64,000 nt of DNA, from positions 930,001 to 994,000 of the forward strand of contig NZ_BLIN01000003.1 in NCBI RefSeq assembly GCF_009811555.1. Direction: 5' to 3'. Shown here one piece after another: positions 37,895-46,451 of this stretch (its first letter is position 1; each line of letters starts with the position of its first letter). The notes under the pieces were generated by a model, which saw only the letters and a list, made by a program, of their open reading frames with translations, had not been told where the DNA came from and searched no databases. The translations under genes were made by a program, and so were the position numbers. This DNA is from Streptomyces caniferus (GTDB taxonomy: Bacteria; Actinomycetota; Actinomycetes; Streptomycetales; Streptomycetaceae).

Positions 37895-39058
37895 TCAGTG
37901 GGCGATCGTCCGGGCGATGTCGAGCGTGAGCCGCTGCCAGGGGTCCCGCGGGTCCCGTGTGGTGAGGTCGCCGATGCGGCGCAGCCGGTAGCGCAGCGAC
38001 TGCGGGTGGAGGCCGAGCCGCCGGGCGGCGGCGTTCGCGGAGCCGGTGTCGAGGTAGGTGGTGAGCGCCTCCATGAGGTGGCGGCGGCCGGGCTGGACGA
38101 GGGGGCCGAGGATCAGCCGGCCGATCTGTTCGGGAGTGGTGGCGGGGCGTCCGCCGAGGAGCGCCAGCACCTGGGCGTCACCGTCCGTCAGAACCCGTCC
38201 GGGGTGGTGGGCGTGGGCGGGTGCCGCGTCCAGGGCATCGGCCGCGAGACGGTAGGCGACGGCGATCCGGTCCAGGCTCTCCCCCGAGATCGCACAGCCG
38301 CGCAGGCCCCGCTCGTCCAGGGCCCGGGGCGCGACCCGGCCGGCCTCGGCGGGCAGCAGCAGGACCAGGCGCGAGCCCCGGACCGTCGCCGGCAGGGTGG
38401 GATCGCCGCCCGGTCCGTCGAACGCGGCCAGGAGCCCGGCGGCCGCCTCCTGTGTCACGCCCGTGCCGTCACCTTCGGCGGGCTCGGCCACCAACAGGCA
38501 GTAGGGGTCCGGGAGTTGCCTGCCCAGCCGGGCGGCGCGGTCGGTCAGCGCGCCGACGGAGGCGTGCCGTCCCGCGATCAGGTCGTCGAGGAGCAGGCGC
38601 AGCGCCCGGTCGCGGTCCGCGGTGAGATCCTCGCTGGTGGCGGTGTAGGCCGTGGCCATCTCCTCGGAGAGGGTGTCGAGGGTGGTCAGCGCCATCCGTG
38701 CCAGCGCGAAGGCGTCCGCCGCGCCCGGCGGGGGCGTCGTGGCCGCCACCTCGTCGGTCATCACCGTCGCCGCGATCCGGTAGGCCCTCAGGACCGCCTG
38801 CATCGGGCGGCCGTCCGCGGCCCGCGCCGCCGCGATACCGCGGAACCGGCGGACGTCGGCCGGGGTGAGCGCACCGTCGGTGACCCAGAGGTGGAGCAGC
38901 CGGTCCAGCGCCCAGGCCGCGATGGCACGCACCTCGTGCAGCCGTCCGTCGTCGAGGGCGGCATACGCCGGCACCTGCTCGCGCACGGCGGCGACGATCG
39001 TCGCGACCACCCCCGGGTCGGCGATCAGCCGCTGCCTGACCCGCTCCCGTTCCTTCAT
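37895..39058 (-). CDS. PucR-type helix-turn-helix regulator
   Basis: 387 residues. A long N-terminal helical/GGDEF-like region is followed by the C-terminal PucR HTH (HTH_30): YLDTGSANAAARRLGLHPQ then RYRLRRIGDLT. ATG 39058 is assumed; in-frame GTG 39061 and 39094 are alternatives, and none has a clear ribosome site. It is divergent from the 2-hydroxyacid genes. Two direct GTGTTGT copies (39082 and 39108) lie in the gap and may be part of its binding site. It is the likely activator of that module. Confidence 0.82.
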   Translation of the reverse strand: MKERERVRQRLIADPGVVATIVAAVREQVPAYAALDDGRLHEVRAIAAWALDRLLHLWVTDGALTPADVRRFRGIAAARAADGRPMQAVLRAYRIAATVMTDEVAATTPPPGAADAFALARMALTTLDTLSEEMATAYTATSEDLTADRDRALRLLLDDLIAGRHASVGALTDRAARLGRQLPDPYCLLVAEPAEGDGTGVTQEAAAGLLAAFDGPGGDPTLPATVRGSRLVLLLPAEAGRVAPRALDERGLRGCAISGESLDRIAVAYRLAADALDAAPAHAHHPGRVLTDGDAQVLALLGGRPATTPEQIGRLILGPLVQPGRRHLMEALTTYLDTGSANAAARRLGLHPQSLRYRLRRIGDLTTRDPRDPWQRLTLDIARTIAH

Positions 39059-39173
39059 CACAGGGTGATGATTCCACCCGCGTGTTGTGCGCACCGCGGT
39101 GGACGGGTGTTGTCACTGTCGCCAGGATCTCGGGTGAGCACGCAGTCTCAGCGACGAGAGGCGGGACGTACGG

Positions 39174-40343
39174 ATGGCGAAGCACTGGGCGGACTTCCAG
39201 TACGAGATCTATCTCCACGGTATGACGGGCGCGGTACCGCGGCTGCCGACCGATCTGACGCGGCTGGAGGAGCTCGCCGAGCGGCGCCTGGGTCCCGGCC
39301 CGGTCGGTTACGTGGCGGGCAGCGCGGGCACCGGCAGCACCGCCGACGCCAACCGGACGGCGCTGCACCGCCGGCGGATCGTCCCGCAGCTGCTGCGCGA
39401 GGTGCACGAACGCGATCTGTCGGTGGAGGTGTGCGGGCGGACGCTGCCCGCGCCGCTCGCGCTGGCGCCCGTGGGCGTGCTGTCGATCATGCATCCGGAC
39501 GCCGAGCCCGGAGCCGCACGGGCCGCCGCGGCCCAGGGCGTTCCGTACATCCTGTCGTCCGCCTCCAGCACCCCCATGGAAGAGGTCGCCGAGGCGATGG
39601 GCGACGGGGAGCGGTGGTTCCAGCTCTACTGGGCCAAGGACCGCGAGGTCACCAGGAGCTTTCTGCAGCGGGCGAAGGCGGCCGGGTACACCGCGCTGTT
39701 CGTCACCCTGGACACCCCGCTCCTCGCCTGGCGGCCCCGCGATCTCGACCAGGCGTACCTGCCGTTCCTGCACGGCGTGGGCACCGCCAACTACTTCACC
39801 GATCCGGCGTTCCGTGCGGGGCTCGCCAAGCCGGTGCACGAGGACCCGAACGCGGCCGTCATGCACTTCCTGGGGATGTTCGCCGACCCCGCCAAGACGT
39901 GGCCGGACCTGGCGTTCCTGCGCGAGAACTGGGACGGCCCGATCGTCCTCAAGGGCATCCTGCACCCGCAGGACGCCCTGCGGGCCGCCGAGGCGGGCAT
40001 GGACGGGGTGGTGGTCTCCAACCACGGCGGCCGCCAGGTGGCGGGCTCCGTCGCCGCCGCCGATGCGCTCCCCCGCGTGGTGAAAGCGGCGGCCGACCGG
40101 CTCACCGTGCTCTTCGACAGCGGCATCCGCACCGGCGACGACATCTTCAAGGCGCTGGCCCTGGGCGCGAAGTCGGTGCTGGTGGGACGCCCGTACGCCT
40201 ATGGGCTCGGCCTCGACGGCCAGGCGGGCGTCGAGCACGTCATCCGCTGTCTGCTCGCCGAGTTCGACCTGACCCTCGCGCTGTCCGGGCACTCCCGTCC
40301 GGCCACGCTGACCGCCGACGACCTCATCGAGGAATCCGCATGA
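39174..40343 (+). CDS. FMN-dependent alpha-hydroxyacid oxidase (lactate 2-monooxygenase-like)
   Basis: 389-residue TIM-barrel flavoprotein. LAPVGVLSIMHPDAE, an insertion with YLPFLHGVGTANYFTD, LKGILHPQDALRAAEAG with FMN-binding Lys, and SNHGGRQ with catalytic His and Arg at about 285. The insertion is like that of lactate 2-monooxygenase. It oxidises an L-2-hydroxyacid, such as lactate or mandelate. Its stop overlaps the start of the D-2-hydroxyacid dehydrogenase gene. Confidence 0.87.
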   Translation: MAKHWADFQYEIYLHGMTGAVPRLPTDLTRLEELAERRLGPGPVGYVAGSAGTGSTADANRTALHRRRIVPQLLREVHERDLSVEVCGRTLPAPLALAPVGVLSIMHPDAEPGAARAAAAQGVPYILSSASSTPMEEVAEAMGDGERWFQLYWAKDREVTRSFLQRAKAAGYTALFVTLDTPLLAWRPRDLDQAYLPFLHGVGTANYFTDPAFRAGLAKPVHEDPNAAVMHFLGMFADPAKTWPDLAFLRENWDGPIVLKGILHPQDALRAAEAGMDGVVVSNHGGRQVAGSVAAADALPRVVKAAADRLTVLFDSGIRTGDDIFKALALGAKSVLVGRPYAYGLGLDGQAGVEHVIRCLLAEFDLTLALSGHSRPATLTADDLIEESA

Positions 40344-41353
40344 CCACCTCCCCCGACCCGTCCCCCGCCACCGGAGCCCGCCCCGTGCGCAACGTCCTCG
40401 CGGTGGTCTCGCCGCACGTCGGCGGCCGCGCCGCCGGAGCCGCGCTGAGCGGCCTCTTTCCCGGGCAGGCCCGGGTCACCGTCGTCGAGACGACCGATGA
40501 GGACCCCCGGGCGCTGCGCGAGGCCCATCTCCTCATCACCGGCCTGGGCCCGGTCACGGCCGCGCATCTCGCCGCCGCACCGGACCTGGAGGTCGTCCAG
40601 TGCGCCAGCCACGGCTTCGACTACGTGGACCTGGACGCGGCCCGCGAAAGGGGCATCCCGGTCTGCAACATCGGGTCCAGCGGAGCGGAGAAGCAGAACG
40701 TCGCCGAGCAGACCTTCGCCCTGATGCTGGCCCTGGCCAAGCAGCTGGTCCCGGCCCATACGGCGCTCGTCGAGGGCGACTGGGCGCTGCCGCGCCTCCA
40801 GCAGTCCATCACCGAGCTGTCCGGCAAGACCCTGGGCATCATCGGCCTCGGGCAGATCGGCGAGGAAGTGGCCCGCCGCGCCGTCGCGTTCGACATGGAC
40901 ATCGTCTACACCGGGCCGAGGCCGGTCGCCCCGGAGACCGCGGCCCGCCTCGGCAACGCCCGCCACCTGGGCCTCGACGAACTGCTGCGCACCTCCGACT
41001 ACATCACCCTGCACGCCCCGCTCACCGACCGGACCCGCAATCTCCTCGACGCGGAGCGCCTGGCCCTCCTCAAGCCCACCGCCTTTGTGATCAACACGGC
41101 CCGCGGCGCCCTCATCGACCAGGACGCCCTCGCGGACGCCTTGGCGGCCGGTACCCTCGCCGGCGCCGGTATCGACGTCTTCGACCCCGAACCGCCCACG
41201 GCGGCCCTGCGGCTGCTCAAGGCCCCGAACGTGGTGCTCTCCCCGCACGTCGCGGGAGTCACCCGCGAGACGCTGGTCCGGATCGCCCTGGCCGCCGTGC
41301 AGAACGTCCTCGGCCATCTGGAGGGCCAGCCGCTGCGGGACGTCGTCTCGTAA
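40340..41353 (+). CDS. D-isomer-specific 2-hydroxyacid dehydrogenase
   Basis: 337 residues: NAD loop GIIGLGQIGEEVARR at about 165, NTARGALID with substrate Arg near 250, DVFDPEPP with Glu near 278, and SPHVAGVT with catalytic His near 298. The complete Arg-Glu-His set predicts an active enzyme. Start ATG 40340 overlaps the upstream stop as ATGA, so the oxidase and dehydrogenase form a translationally coupled pair handling L- and D-hydroxyacids. Confidence 0.9.
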   Translation: MTTSPDPSPATGARPVRNVLAVVSPHVGGRAAGAALSGLFPGQARVTVVETTDEDPRALREAHLLITGLGPVTAAHLAAAPDLEVVQCASHGFDYVDLDAARERGIPVCNIGSSGAEKQNVAEQTFALMLALAKQLVPAHTALVEGDWALPRLQQSITELSGKTLGIIGLGQIGEEVARRAVAFDMDIVYTGPRPVAPETAARLGNARHLGLDELLRTSDYITLHAPLTDRTRNLLDAERLALLKPTAFVINTARGALIDQDALADALAAGTLAGAGIDVFDPEPPTAALRLLKAPNVVLSPHVAGVTRETLVRIALAAVQNVLGHLEGQPLRDVVS

Positions 41354-41560
41354 CGCCCGCGCCACGCCCGCCCGCCGGCGGTGCCGGCACGCTCCCGCAC
41401 GACCGGCCGGTGCCGCCTGCGTGCGGGAGCGGCCGTGCCGATGCCGCCGCTCGGAGCGCGCCCCGGCCCTTCCCGGGGCTTCCGGATACCGTGCCTTCTC
41501 GCATTCCGGCCATTGTTCGGCGCATCGGTGCGGTACCGGTCCGGCTCAGTTGTGATCACC

Positions 41561-42997
41561 ATGGACAGCGTTCCGCCGATCACCCCGGCCGGTCCGGCCG
41601 GTGCGCCACCGGGCTCGTGTCCGGGAGGCCCGGCGGAACATCTGCCAGGGCATCCCAGGGCCGTTCCGCGCTTCCGTGACGGCCGCAGCACGAAAGGCTG
41701 GTTCACCCGCGTGGAACCCCGTGGACGCACCCGTTGGGCGATGGGCGGACTCCTCGCCGGAGGCATCCTCGTCAACTTCCTCGACCGCACCGCGATATCG
41801 GTGGCGAGCTCCTCGATCGCCGACGACTTCGGGCTGGACCTCCAGCAACTCGGTGTGGTCCTCTCGGCCTTCACCTGGTCGTACTGCCTGGTCCAGTTGC
41901 CCGCCGGCCTGCTGGTGGACCTCCTGGGCGTCTCGCGGCTCACCCGGATCGCCTCCGCGTTATGGGCGGTGGCCGGGCTGCTGACCGCGGTGGCCGGCGG
42001 GGTGGGGCCCCTCATCGCGGCCCGGCTGCTGCTCGGGGTCGCCGAGGGGCCCTCGATGGTCGGCGCCTCCAAGGCGACCGCGGCGTGGTTCCCGCTCAGC
42101 GAGCGCGGGACGGCCACCGCGATGTTCGACGGAGCCACCAAGCTGGCCAACATGGTGGCCTTCCCGGTCCTGGCGTTCGTGATGAGCGAGTGGGGGTGGC
42201 GGGCCGGATTCCTGTTCACCGCCGTCGTGAGCGCGCTGTTCACCGCCGTGTGGTGGTGGGGCTACCGCGACCCTTCCGCGTACCGCTCGCTGGGTCCGGC
42301 GGAGCGCGCGTTCATCCTCGACGGCGGGGCACGGGACGTCGACCGGGGCGGGGCGCGGCAGTTCCGCTCGGCACTGCGTTCCGGCAGGATCTGGCTCCTG
42401 TCCTGCGGTTTCGCCTGCTACGGCTACACCATCAACATCGTGCTGACCTGGATGCCGGAGTTCCTCCAGCGCGAGTTCCACGTGCGGCTGCTGCAGTCCG
42501 GCCTCTACTCGATGATTCCGTGGGCGGTGGCGACGGTGGCCGAACTCCTCGTCGGGGGCTGGCTGGTGGACCGGCTGGTGCGCCGGGGCCGCGCTCCGTG
42601 GACGGTGCGCCGAACGGTGCTGACGTGCGGGCTGGCGCTCGGCGCGACCATCGGCGCCGCGGGGGGTGCCGGGTCGCCCACCGTCGCCGTCGTCTGGATG
42701 TCCCTCTCGCTGGCGGGGCTGGCCCTCGCCGCGCCCGTCGCCTGGGGCCTCCCGGGGCTGCTGGCCCCGCCGGGGACCGTGGGGGCGGTCAGCGGCCTGA
42801 TGAACTTCCTCAATACGGCGGCCACGGCCGGCGGGGTGCTGCTCACCGGTCAACTGGCGCAGGTGACCGGATCGTTCGAGGCGCCGTTCCTGTTCGCCGT
42901 CGCCGTTCTGGCCCTCGGGGTCGCGCTCTACTGGGGGGCGCTGCGCCCGGCCGCGGTGGCGGACTCCGGCCCCGCCCGGCAGCTGGACCGGGTGTGA
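41561..42997 (+). CDS. MFS transporter, anion:cation symporter type, TTA codon
   Basis: 478 residues with 12 predicted membrane helices. The N-terminal FLDRTAISVASSSIADDFGLD and GVAEGPSMVGASKATAAWFP are typical of the sugar-acid/hydroxyacid (galactonate, phthalate) symporters. Codon 134 (41960-41962) is TTA. ATG 41561 is assumed; GTG 41711 would start just before TM1 and is possible. It follows the hydroxyacid enzymes by about 200 bp and probably imports their substrate. Confidence 0.82.
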   Translation: MDSVPPITPAGPAGAPPGSCPGGPAEHLPGHPRAVPRFRDGRSTKGWFTRVEPRGRTRWAMGGLLAGGILVNFLDRTAISVASSSIADDFGLDLQQLGVVLSAFTWSYCLVQLPAGLLVDLLGVSRLTRIASALWAVAGLLTAVAGGVGPLIAARLLLGVAEGPSMVGASKATAAWFPLSERGTATAMFDGATKLANMVAFPVLAFVMSEWGWRAGFLFTAVVSALFTAVWWWGYRDPSAYRSLGPAERAFILDGGARDVDRGGARQFRSALRSGRIWLLSCGFACYGYTINIVLTWMPEFLQREFHVRLLQSGLYSMIPWAVATVAELLVGGWLVDRLVRRGRAPWTVRRTVLTCGLALGATIGAAGGAGSPTVAVVWMSLSLAGLALAAPVAWGLPGLLAPPGTVGAVSGLMNFLNTAATAGGVLLTGQLAQVTGSFEAPFLFAVAVLALGVALYWGALRPAAVADSGPARQLDRV

Positions 42998-43021
42998 GGC
43001 CGTCCGCGGCCCTGCCGCCTC

Positions 43022-43044
43022 TTGCAGGAGCAACGCACCTGCAA
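43022..43044. promoter_or_regulatory. Inverted repeat after MFS gene
   Basis: TTGCAGG (43022-43028) and CCTGCAA (43038-43044) form a 7-bp stem with a 9-nt loop, 25 bp past the MFS stop and 241 bp before the TPR regulator. It could be a weak terminator or an operator. Confidence 0.4.
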
Positions 43045-43284
43045 AGAAAGGGCAGTTGCTGTGTCCGTCGTCACAGATTCACCACCGGGCGCACGGGCAT
43101 TCCTAGGATGGTCAGGCAGTTCTCGGCAGGGGGCGTGGAAAGAAGCTATGCACACCGTCGGCCCGAGCCAGCTCTGTTCCGGCACCGCGCCGGAACACCC
43201 CCCACGGTCGCCGGAGCCGACCGATCCCGCCCCGGACACCACCCCATCGGCATCACGCGCCGCTGCGGTCGAGGTTCCCCGCCC

Positions 43285-44580
43285 ATGAACGATACGTCCG
43301 TCTTAGCGTCGTGCCTGGCGCGATTATCCTGGCCGCCGGAGCGGCTGGCCCGGGAGATCAACAGAAGGTGCGGCAGCGGCACCATCAGCAGCAAGGCGCC
43401 CTACAACTGGCTGAAGGGCGCCTGCCCCCGACGCCGGCTGCCGCACATCGTCGCCACGATCCTCTCCGACCACCTCGGCGAGCCCATCGCGGTCGCGGCG
43501 CTGTGGCCCGAGCACTTCCCTACGGCGTCCTGCCGGCGTATCCCCGCCCCACGGCACCCCATGACGACCGTCTCCCGGCCGGCCGGCCTGGATCCGGTCA
43601 CCGCCTCGGTGGACTGGCTGGTGACCGACGACGCGCCGCCGCCCTCCCGGACCCGTGGCGAGGAGGTCCCCGGCGTCGCGGTCGAGATGCTGGCCGCCAG
43701 GATCCAGCAGCTGCGTCAGCTGGATGACAGCTGCAGCGGCGGGCTCGTCCTGGACTGGGCGCTCCAGGACCTGAAGTGGGCGAAGAAGCTGGCGGCCGGC
43801 TACTCCTACGACGCCCCGACCGGGCTGCGGCTGCACCGGATCATCGCCGAACTCGGCCAGCTCAGCGCCTGGCTGACCGCCGACCAGGGCATGGAGGAGC
43901 TGAGCAGTTCCCGCTTCGTGGCCGCGCTGGGCGCCGCCCGTGCCGCCGGCGACCGGCCGCTCGCCGCGTACATCATCTCCTGCATGAGCTACCGGGCCGT
44001 CTGGGCCGGACGGACGGAGGAGGCCCTGCGCCTGATCCGTATCGCCCGCAAGGGAGCGGCGCAGGAGGAGATGGGCATCGGCCAGGCACTGCTGGCCACC
44101 CGCGAGGCCAGGGCCCGGGCGAGTCTCGGCGACGAAGCGGGCTGCCGGCGGGCGCTGGACGAGGCCGCCGAGCTGAGTGGGGCCGGCCGGCCCTCGTCCG
44201 AGGCGCCCTGGGCCTACTGGCTCACCCCCGCGGTCATGGTGGCCGATGCCGGGCGGGCCTGGCTGGAGTTGGGGCGCCCGCAGCGCGCGGAGTGGCATCT
44301 CGCGCAGGGGATCGACATGCTCCAGGGCAGCCAGCCGCGCAACCTGCTGCTGCACAGTACCTCGCTGGCCGAGGCGCGCCTGGCGCACCGCGAGGTCGAC
44401 GGCGCCGCACAGGCCGCCGCACAGGCCCTGACCCTGGCCGAGAACGTCACCTCGCAGCGCGCCCACACCCGCCTCATGGCCCTGCGGCAGCGGTTCCAGC
44501 GTTATGACGGTGCGGCGGCCCGCGAGATCGTGCAACGGGCCGACGACCTGCTGGTGGAGGGGGCACGGTCCGCCTGCTAG
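43285..44580 (+). CDS. XRE/TPR-type regulator with two early TTA codons
   Basis: 431 residues. The N-terminal 70 residues resemble a small HTH (LAREINRRCGSGTISSKAPYNWLKG); the rest is helical TPR-like repeats (ALRLIRIARKGAAQEEMGIGQALLATREARARASLGDEAG in parts). This Streptomyces-specific regulator type usually has no known ligand. Codons 7 and 14 (43303 and 43324) are both TTA, so synthesis should depend strongly on bldA. It stands directly before the MurB paralogue and lanthipeptide genes, which it may control. Confidence 0.75.
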   Translation: MNDTSVLASCLARLSWPPERLAREINRRCGSGTISSKAPYNWLKGACPRRRLPHIVATILSDHLGEPIAVAALWPEHFPTASCRRIPAPRHPMTTVSRPAGLDPVTASVDWLVTDDAPPPSRTRGEEVPGVAVEMLAARIQQLRQLDDSCSGGLVLDWALQDLKWAKKLAAGYSYDAPTGLRLHRIIAELGQLSAWLTADQGMEELSSSRFVAALGAARAAGDRPLAAYIISCMSYRAVWAGRTEEALRLIRIARKGAAQEEMGIGQALLATREARARASLGDEAGCRRALDEAAELSGAGRPSSEAPWAYWLTPAVMVADAGRAWLELGRPQRAEWHLAQGIDMLQGSQPRNLLLHSTSLAEARLAHREVDGAAQAAAQALTLAENVTSQRAHTRLMALRQRFQRYDGAAAREIVQRADDLLVEGARSAC

Positions 44581-44659
44581 GCAGGTGCCCGCGCCCTCAC
44601 CGCCGCGCACCCCTTGGCGGGCCCCGGACCGGAACGGCATCCAGGAGAAACAGGAAGAC

Positions 44660-45688
44660 ATGCGAGTCACTCACGAGGCACCGCTCGCCCCGCTGACGAC
44701 GCTGGGCATCGGCGGACCGGCGGCGGCCCTCATCGAGCTGTACGACCCCACGGACTTCCCCGAGTTCGTGGCACTGGCCGGCACCTTCCCCGGCGCGCCC
44801 GTCTGCCTGGGCGAGGGCAGCAACGTGCTGGTCGGCGACGCCGGATGCGACAGCGCCGTACTGCGGATGAGCACCAAGGGCGTCCGCGTGGCCGGGACCG
44901 CCGCCGACGGACGGGTGCTGGTCGAGGTCCAGGCCGGGCATCCGCTCGCCGATCTCGTCGACACCACCATCGCCGAGGGCCTCACCGGTATGGAGATGCT
45001 GGTGGGCATCCCCGGGACCACCGGCGCCCTCCCCGTCCAGAACGTCGGCGCCTACGGTCAGGAGACCGCCGACACCCTGGTGGAGGTGACGGCATGGGAC
45101 TGGGCGTCGGGCCGCATGGTCGCCCTGGACGCGGCGGCCTGCGGCCTGGGCCACCGCACCAGCGTCTTCAAGCACTCCCGCCGGTGGACCCTGCTGAGCC
45201 TGGTGTTCGCGCTGCGCCGGTCCGAGCTGAGCGCGCCGGTCACCTACCGGACGGTCGCCGCCGAGCTCGGTGTTCCGGTCGGGAGCAGGGTGCCGCTGGA
45301 CGAGGCGGCACGGGCGGTGCTCGCCGTCCGCAAGAGCAAGGGCATGGTCCTGGGGTGCAGCGGCGCCGACGACCGCTCGGTGGGCAGTGTGTTCCTCAGC
45401 CCCGAGATCTCCCCCGCCCAGGCCGAACGCCTGCGGGCGCTCCAGGCTCCGGTGAACCGTTTTCCCGACGGCTCGATCCGGGTCAGTGCGAGCTGGCTCA
45501 TCCGGGAGGCAGGTTTCGCACTGCGCCGGCCGATCGTCAGGGGCGTACGGATTTCCTCCCTGCACTACACCCTGGTCGCCGAAGAGGGGGCGAGCGCCGC
45601 GGGTTTCACCCGGGCGATCGACATCGTGCTCCAGGAGGTCCTGCGCCGTACCGGAGTGCGGCTCACCTCCGAAATCGACTTCCTCTGA
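44660..45688 (+). CDS. MurB paralogue (UDP-N-acetylenolpyruvoylglucosamine reductase)
   Basis: 342-residue MurB-family flavoprotein: TLGIGGPA at the start, GEGSNVLVGDAG, GIPGTTGALPVQNVGAYGQE (FAD domain) and GSVGSVFLSP with the proton-donor Ser near 240; the last residues LTSEIDFL hold the conserved Glu. All key residues are present, so it should reduce UDP-GlcNAc-enolpyruvate to UDP-MurNAc. It is not in the usual Streptomyces murB context (secE/nusG side), so it is probably a second copy. Its place between a regulator and a lantibiotic-like operon suggests self-protection of the lipid II pathway. GGAGAAACAGGAAG precedes ATG 44660. Confidence 0.84.
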   Translation: MRVTHEAPLAPLTTLGIGGPAAALIELYDPTDFPEFVALAGTFPGAPVCLGEGSNVLVGDAGCDSAVLRMSTKGVRVAGTAADGRVLVEVQAGHPLADLVDTTIAEGLTGMEMLVGIPGTTGALPVQNVGAYGQETADTLVEVTAWDWASGRMVALDAAACGLGHRTSVFKHSRRWTLLSLVFALRRSELSAPVTYRTVAAELGVPVGSRVPLDEAARAVLAVRKSKGMVLGCSGADDRSVGSVFLSPEISPAQAERLRALQAPVNRFPDGSIRVSASWLIREAGFALRRPIVRGVRISSLHYTLVAEEGASAAGFTRAIDIVLQEVLRRTGVRLTSEIDFL

Positions 45689-46216
45689 ACTCGGCCTCCC
45701 CGCCGGCAGTAAGGGGAATCACGCCAGCAAGTACGTTTCACGCCCCGATGATTCGGCATTCACGCGAAGCCGAATATGAGGGCGGCAGGGCCGAATGGCC
45801 AAGCGGCCGGCGAGAGGCGCAGTCGACGGCCCGACCCGGCACCTCACGGCATTTCGCACCGCCCCTTTTCTCCGCGATGCACGCAGCGCCCTCGCACTTT
45901 CCCGGAGTACCGGCAAGTTCTTTTGCCCGAGGTGACAGTCCGGCCACTCTTGCCAGCTCACCGCCCGGGAGAACACCCTTCGCCCACTCGCCGACGCTCC
46001 GGACAACGGTGACAATTCGGCGGTGAAATCGGGCCGTCGGCAAAAGAAGTCGACTGGAAGCGGATTCCTCGATTCCGGAGTTCGCACCAAGTGGCGTACG
46101 CCTGCACGCCCTTGACACGCTCTCCGCACTACGGTGAAACGCTTCGGCGGTTGCGAAATCCCTTTGCAGCAACCGGAAATACTCCGGGATTAAAACATCT
46201 TTCTTTGGAGGGGACC
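45689..46216. other. Leader and promoter region of the lanthipeptide operon
   Basis: About 530 bp, less GC-rich than its neighbours, with no credible gene. It must hold the lanA promoter. The best candidate I see is at 46112-46140. The last 20 bp before lanA carry TTGGAGGGG, a strong ribosome site. Confidence 0.5.
46112..46140 (+). promoter_or_regulatory. Candidate promoter of lanA
   Basis: TTGACA (46112-46117) is a perfect -35 box. TGAAAC stands 17 nt downstream as a weak -10, about 75 bp before the lanA ATG. The -10 match is poor, so the call is tentative. Confidence 0.35.
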
Positions 46217-46360
46217 ATGGAGAACATCATCACCAGCATGGACGAATTCGACCTCGACCTCGACATAGAAATCACCGATTCGGCCACGGTCGCCATGAGT
46301 GCGCAGGAGTCGAAGCTCATGACGCAGGTCTGTCCGGTCACGTCCTGGAGCTGCAGCTGA
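46217..46360 (+). CDS. Class I lanthipeptide precursor peptide (FxLD-type leader)
   Basis: 47 residues behind TTGGAGGGG. The leader is acidic and has F-D-L-D-L-D at 11-16, the box that LanB/LanC-type enzymes recognise. The C-terminal part ends V-C-P-V-T-S-W-S-C-S, with cysteines at 39 and 46 and Thr36, Thr42, Ser43 and Ser45 as possible dehydration sites. Two small rings (T36-C39 and S43-C46 or T42-C46) can be drawn. V-T-S-W-S resembles the first residues of microbisporicin, which start the lipid II-binding ring, but the C-T-P-G-C ring B is absent. lanB and lanC follow directly. The leader-core border is not certain. Confidence 0.82.
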   Translation: MENIITSMDEFDLDLDIEITDSATVAMSAQESKLMTQVCPVTSWSCS

Positions 46361-46365
46361 GACAG

Positions 46366-46410
46366 GGGTGCGGGGCGGCGCCGAGGACTTCGTCCCGCCG
46401 CCCCGCACCC
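46366..46410 (+). terminator. Attenuator-like hairpin between lanA and lanB
   Basis: A perfect 15-bp GC stem (46366-46380 with 46396-46410), with an inner GGAC/GTCC stem closed by TTC, starts 6 bp after the lanA stop. It has no U-tract. It probably stops or pauses most transcripts, or protects the lanA message, so that precursor exceeds modification enzyme. Confidence 0.75.
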
Positions 46411-46451
46411 TCATCGGGCGAAGCGGTGGCGGGCAACGGGGCGGGAGAATC

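Noticed and set aside
46368..46451. GTG 46368 as lanB start
   Set aside because: It lies inside a perfect hairpin and has no ribosome site; GTG 46452 has GGGAG.
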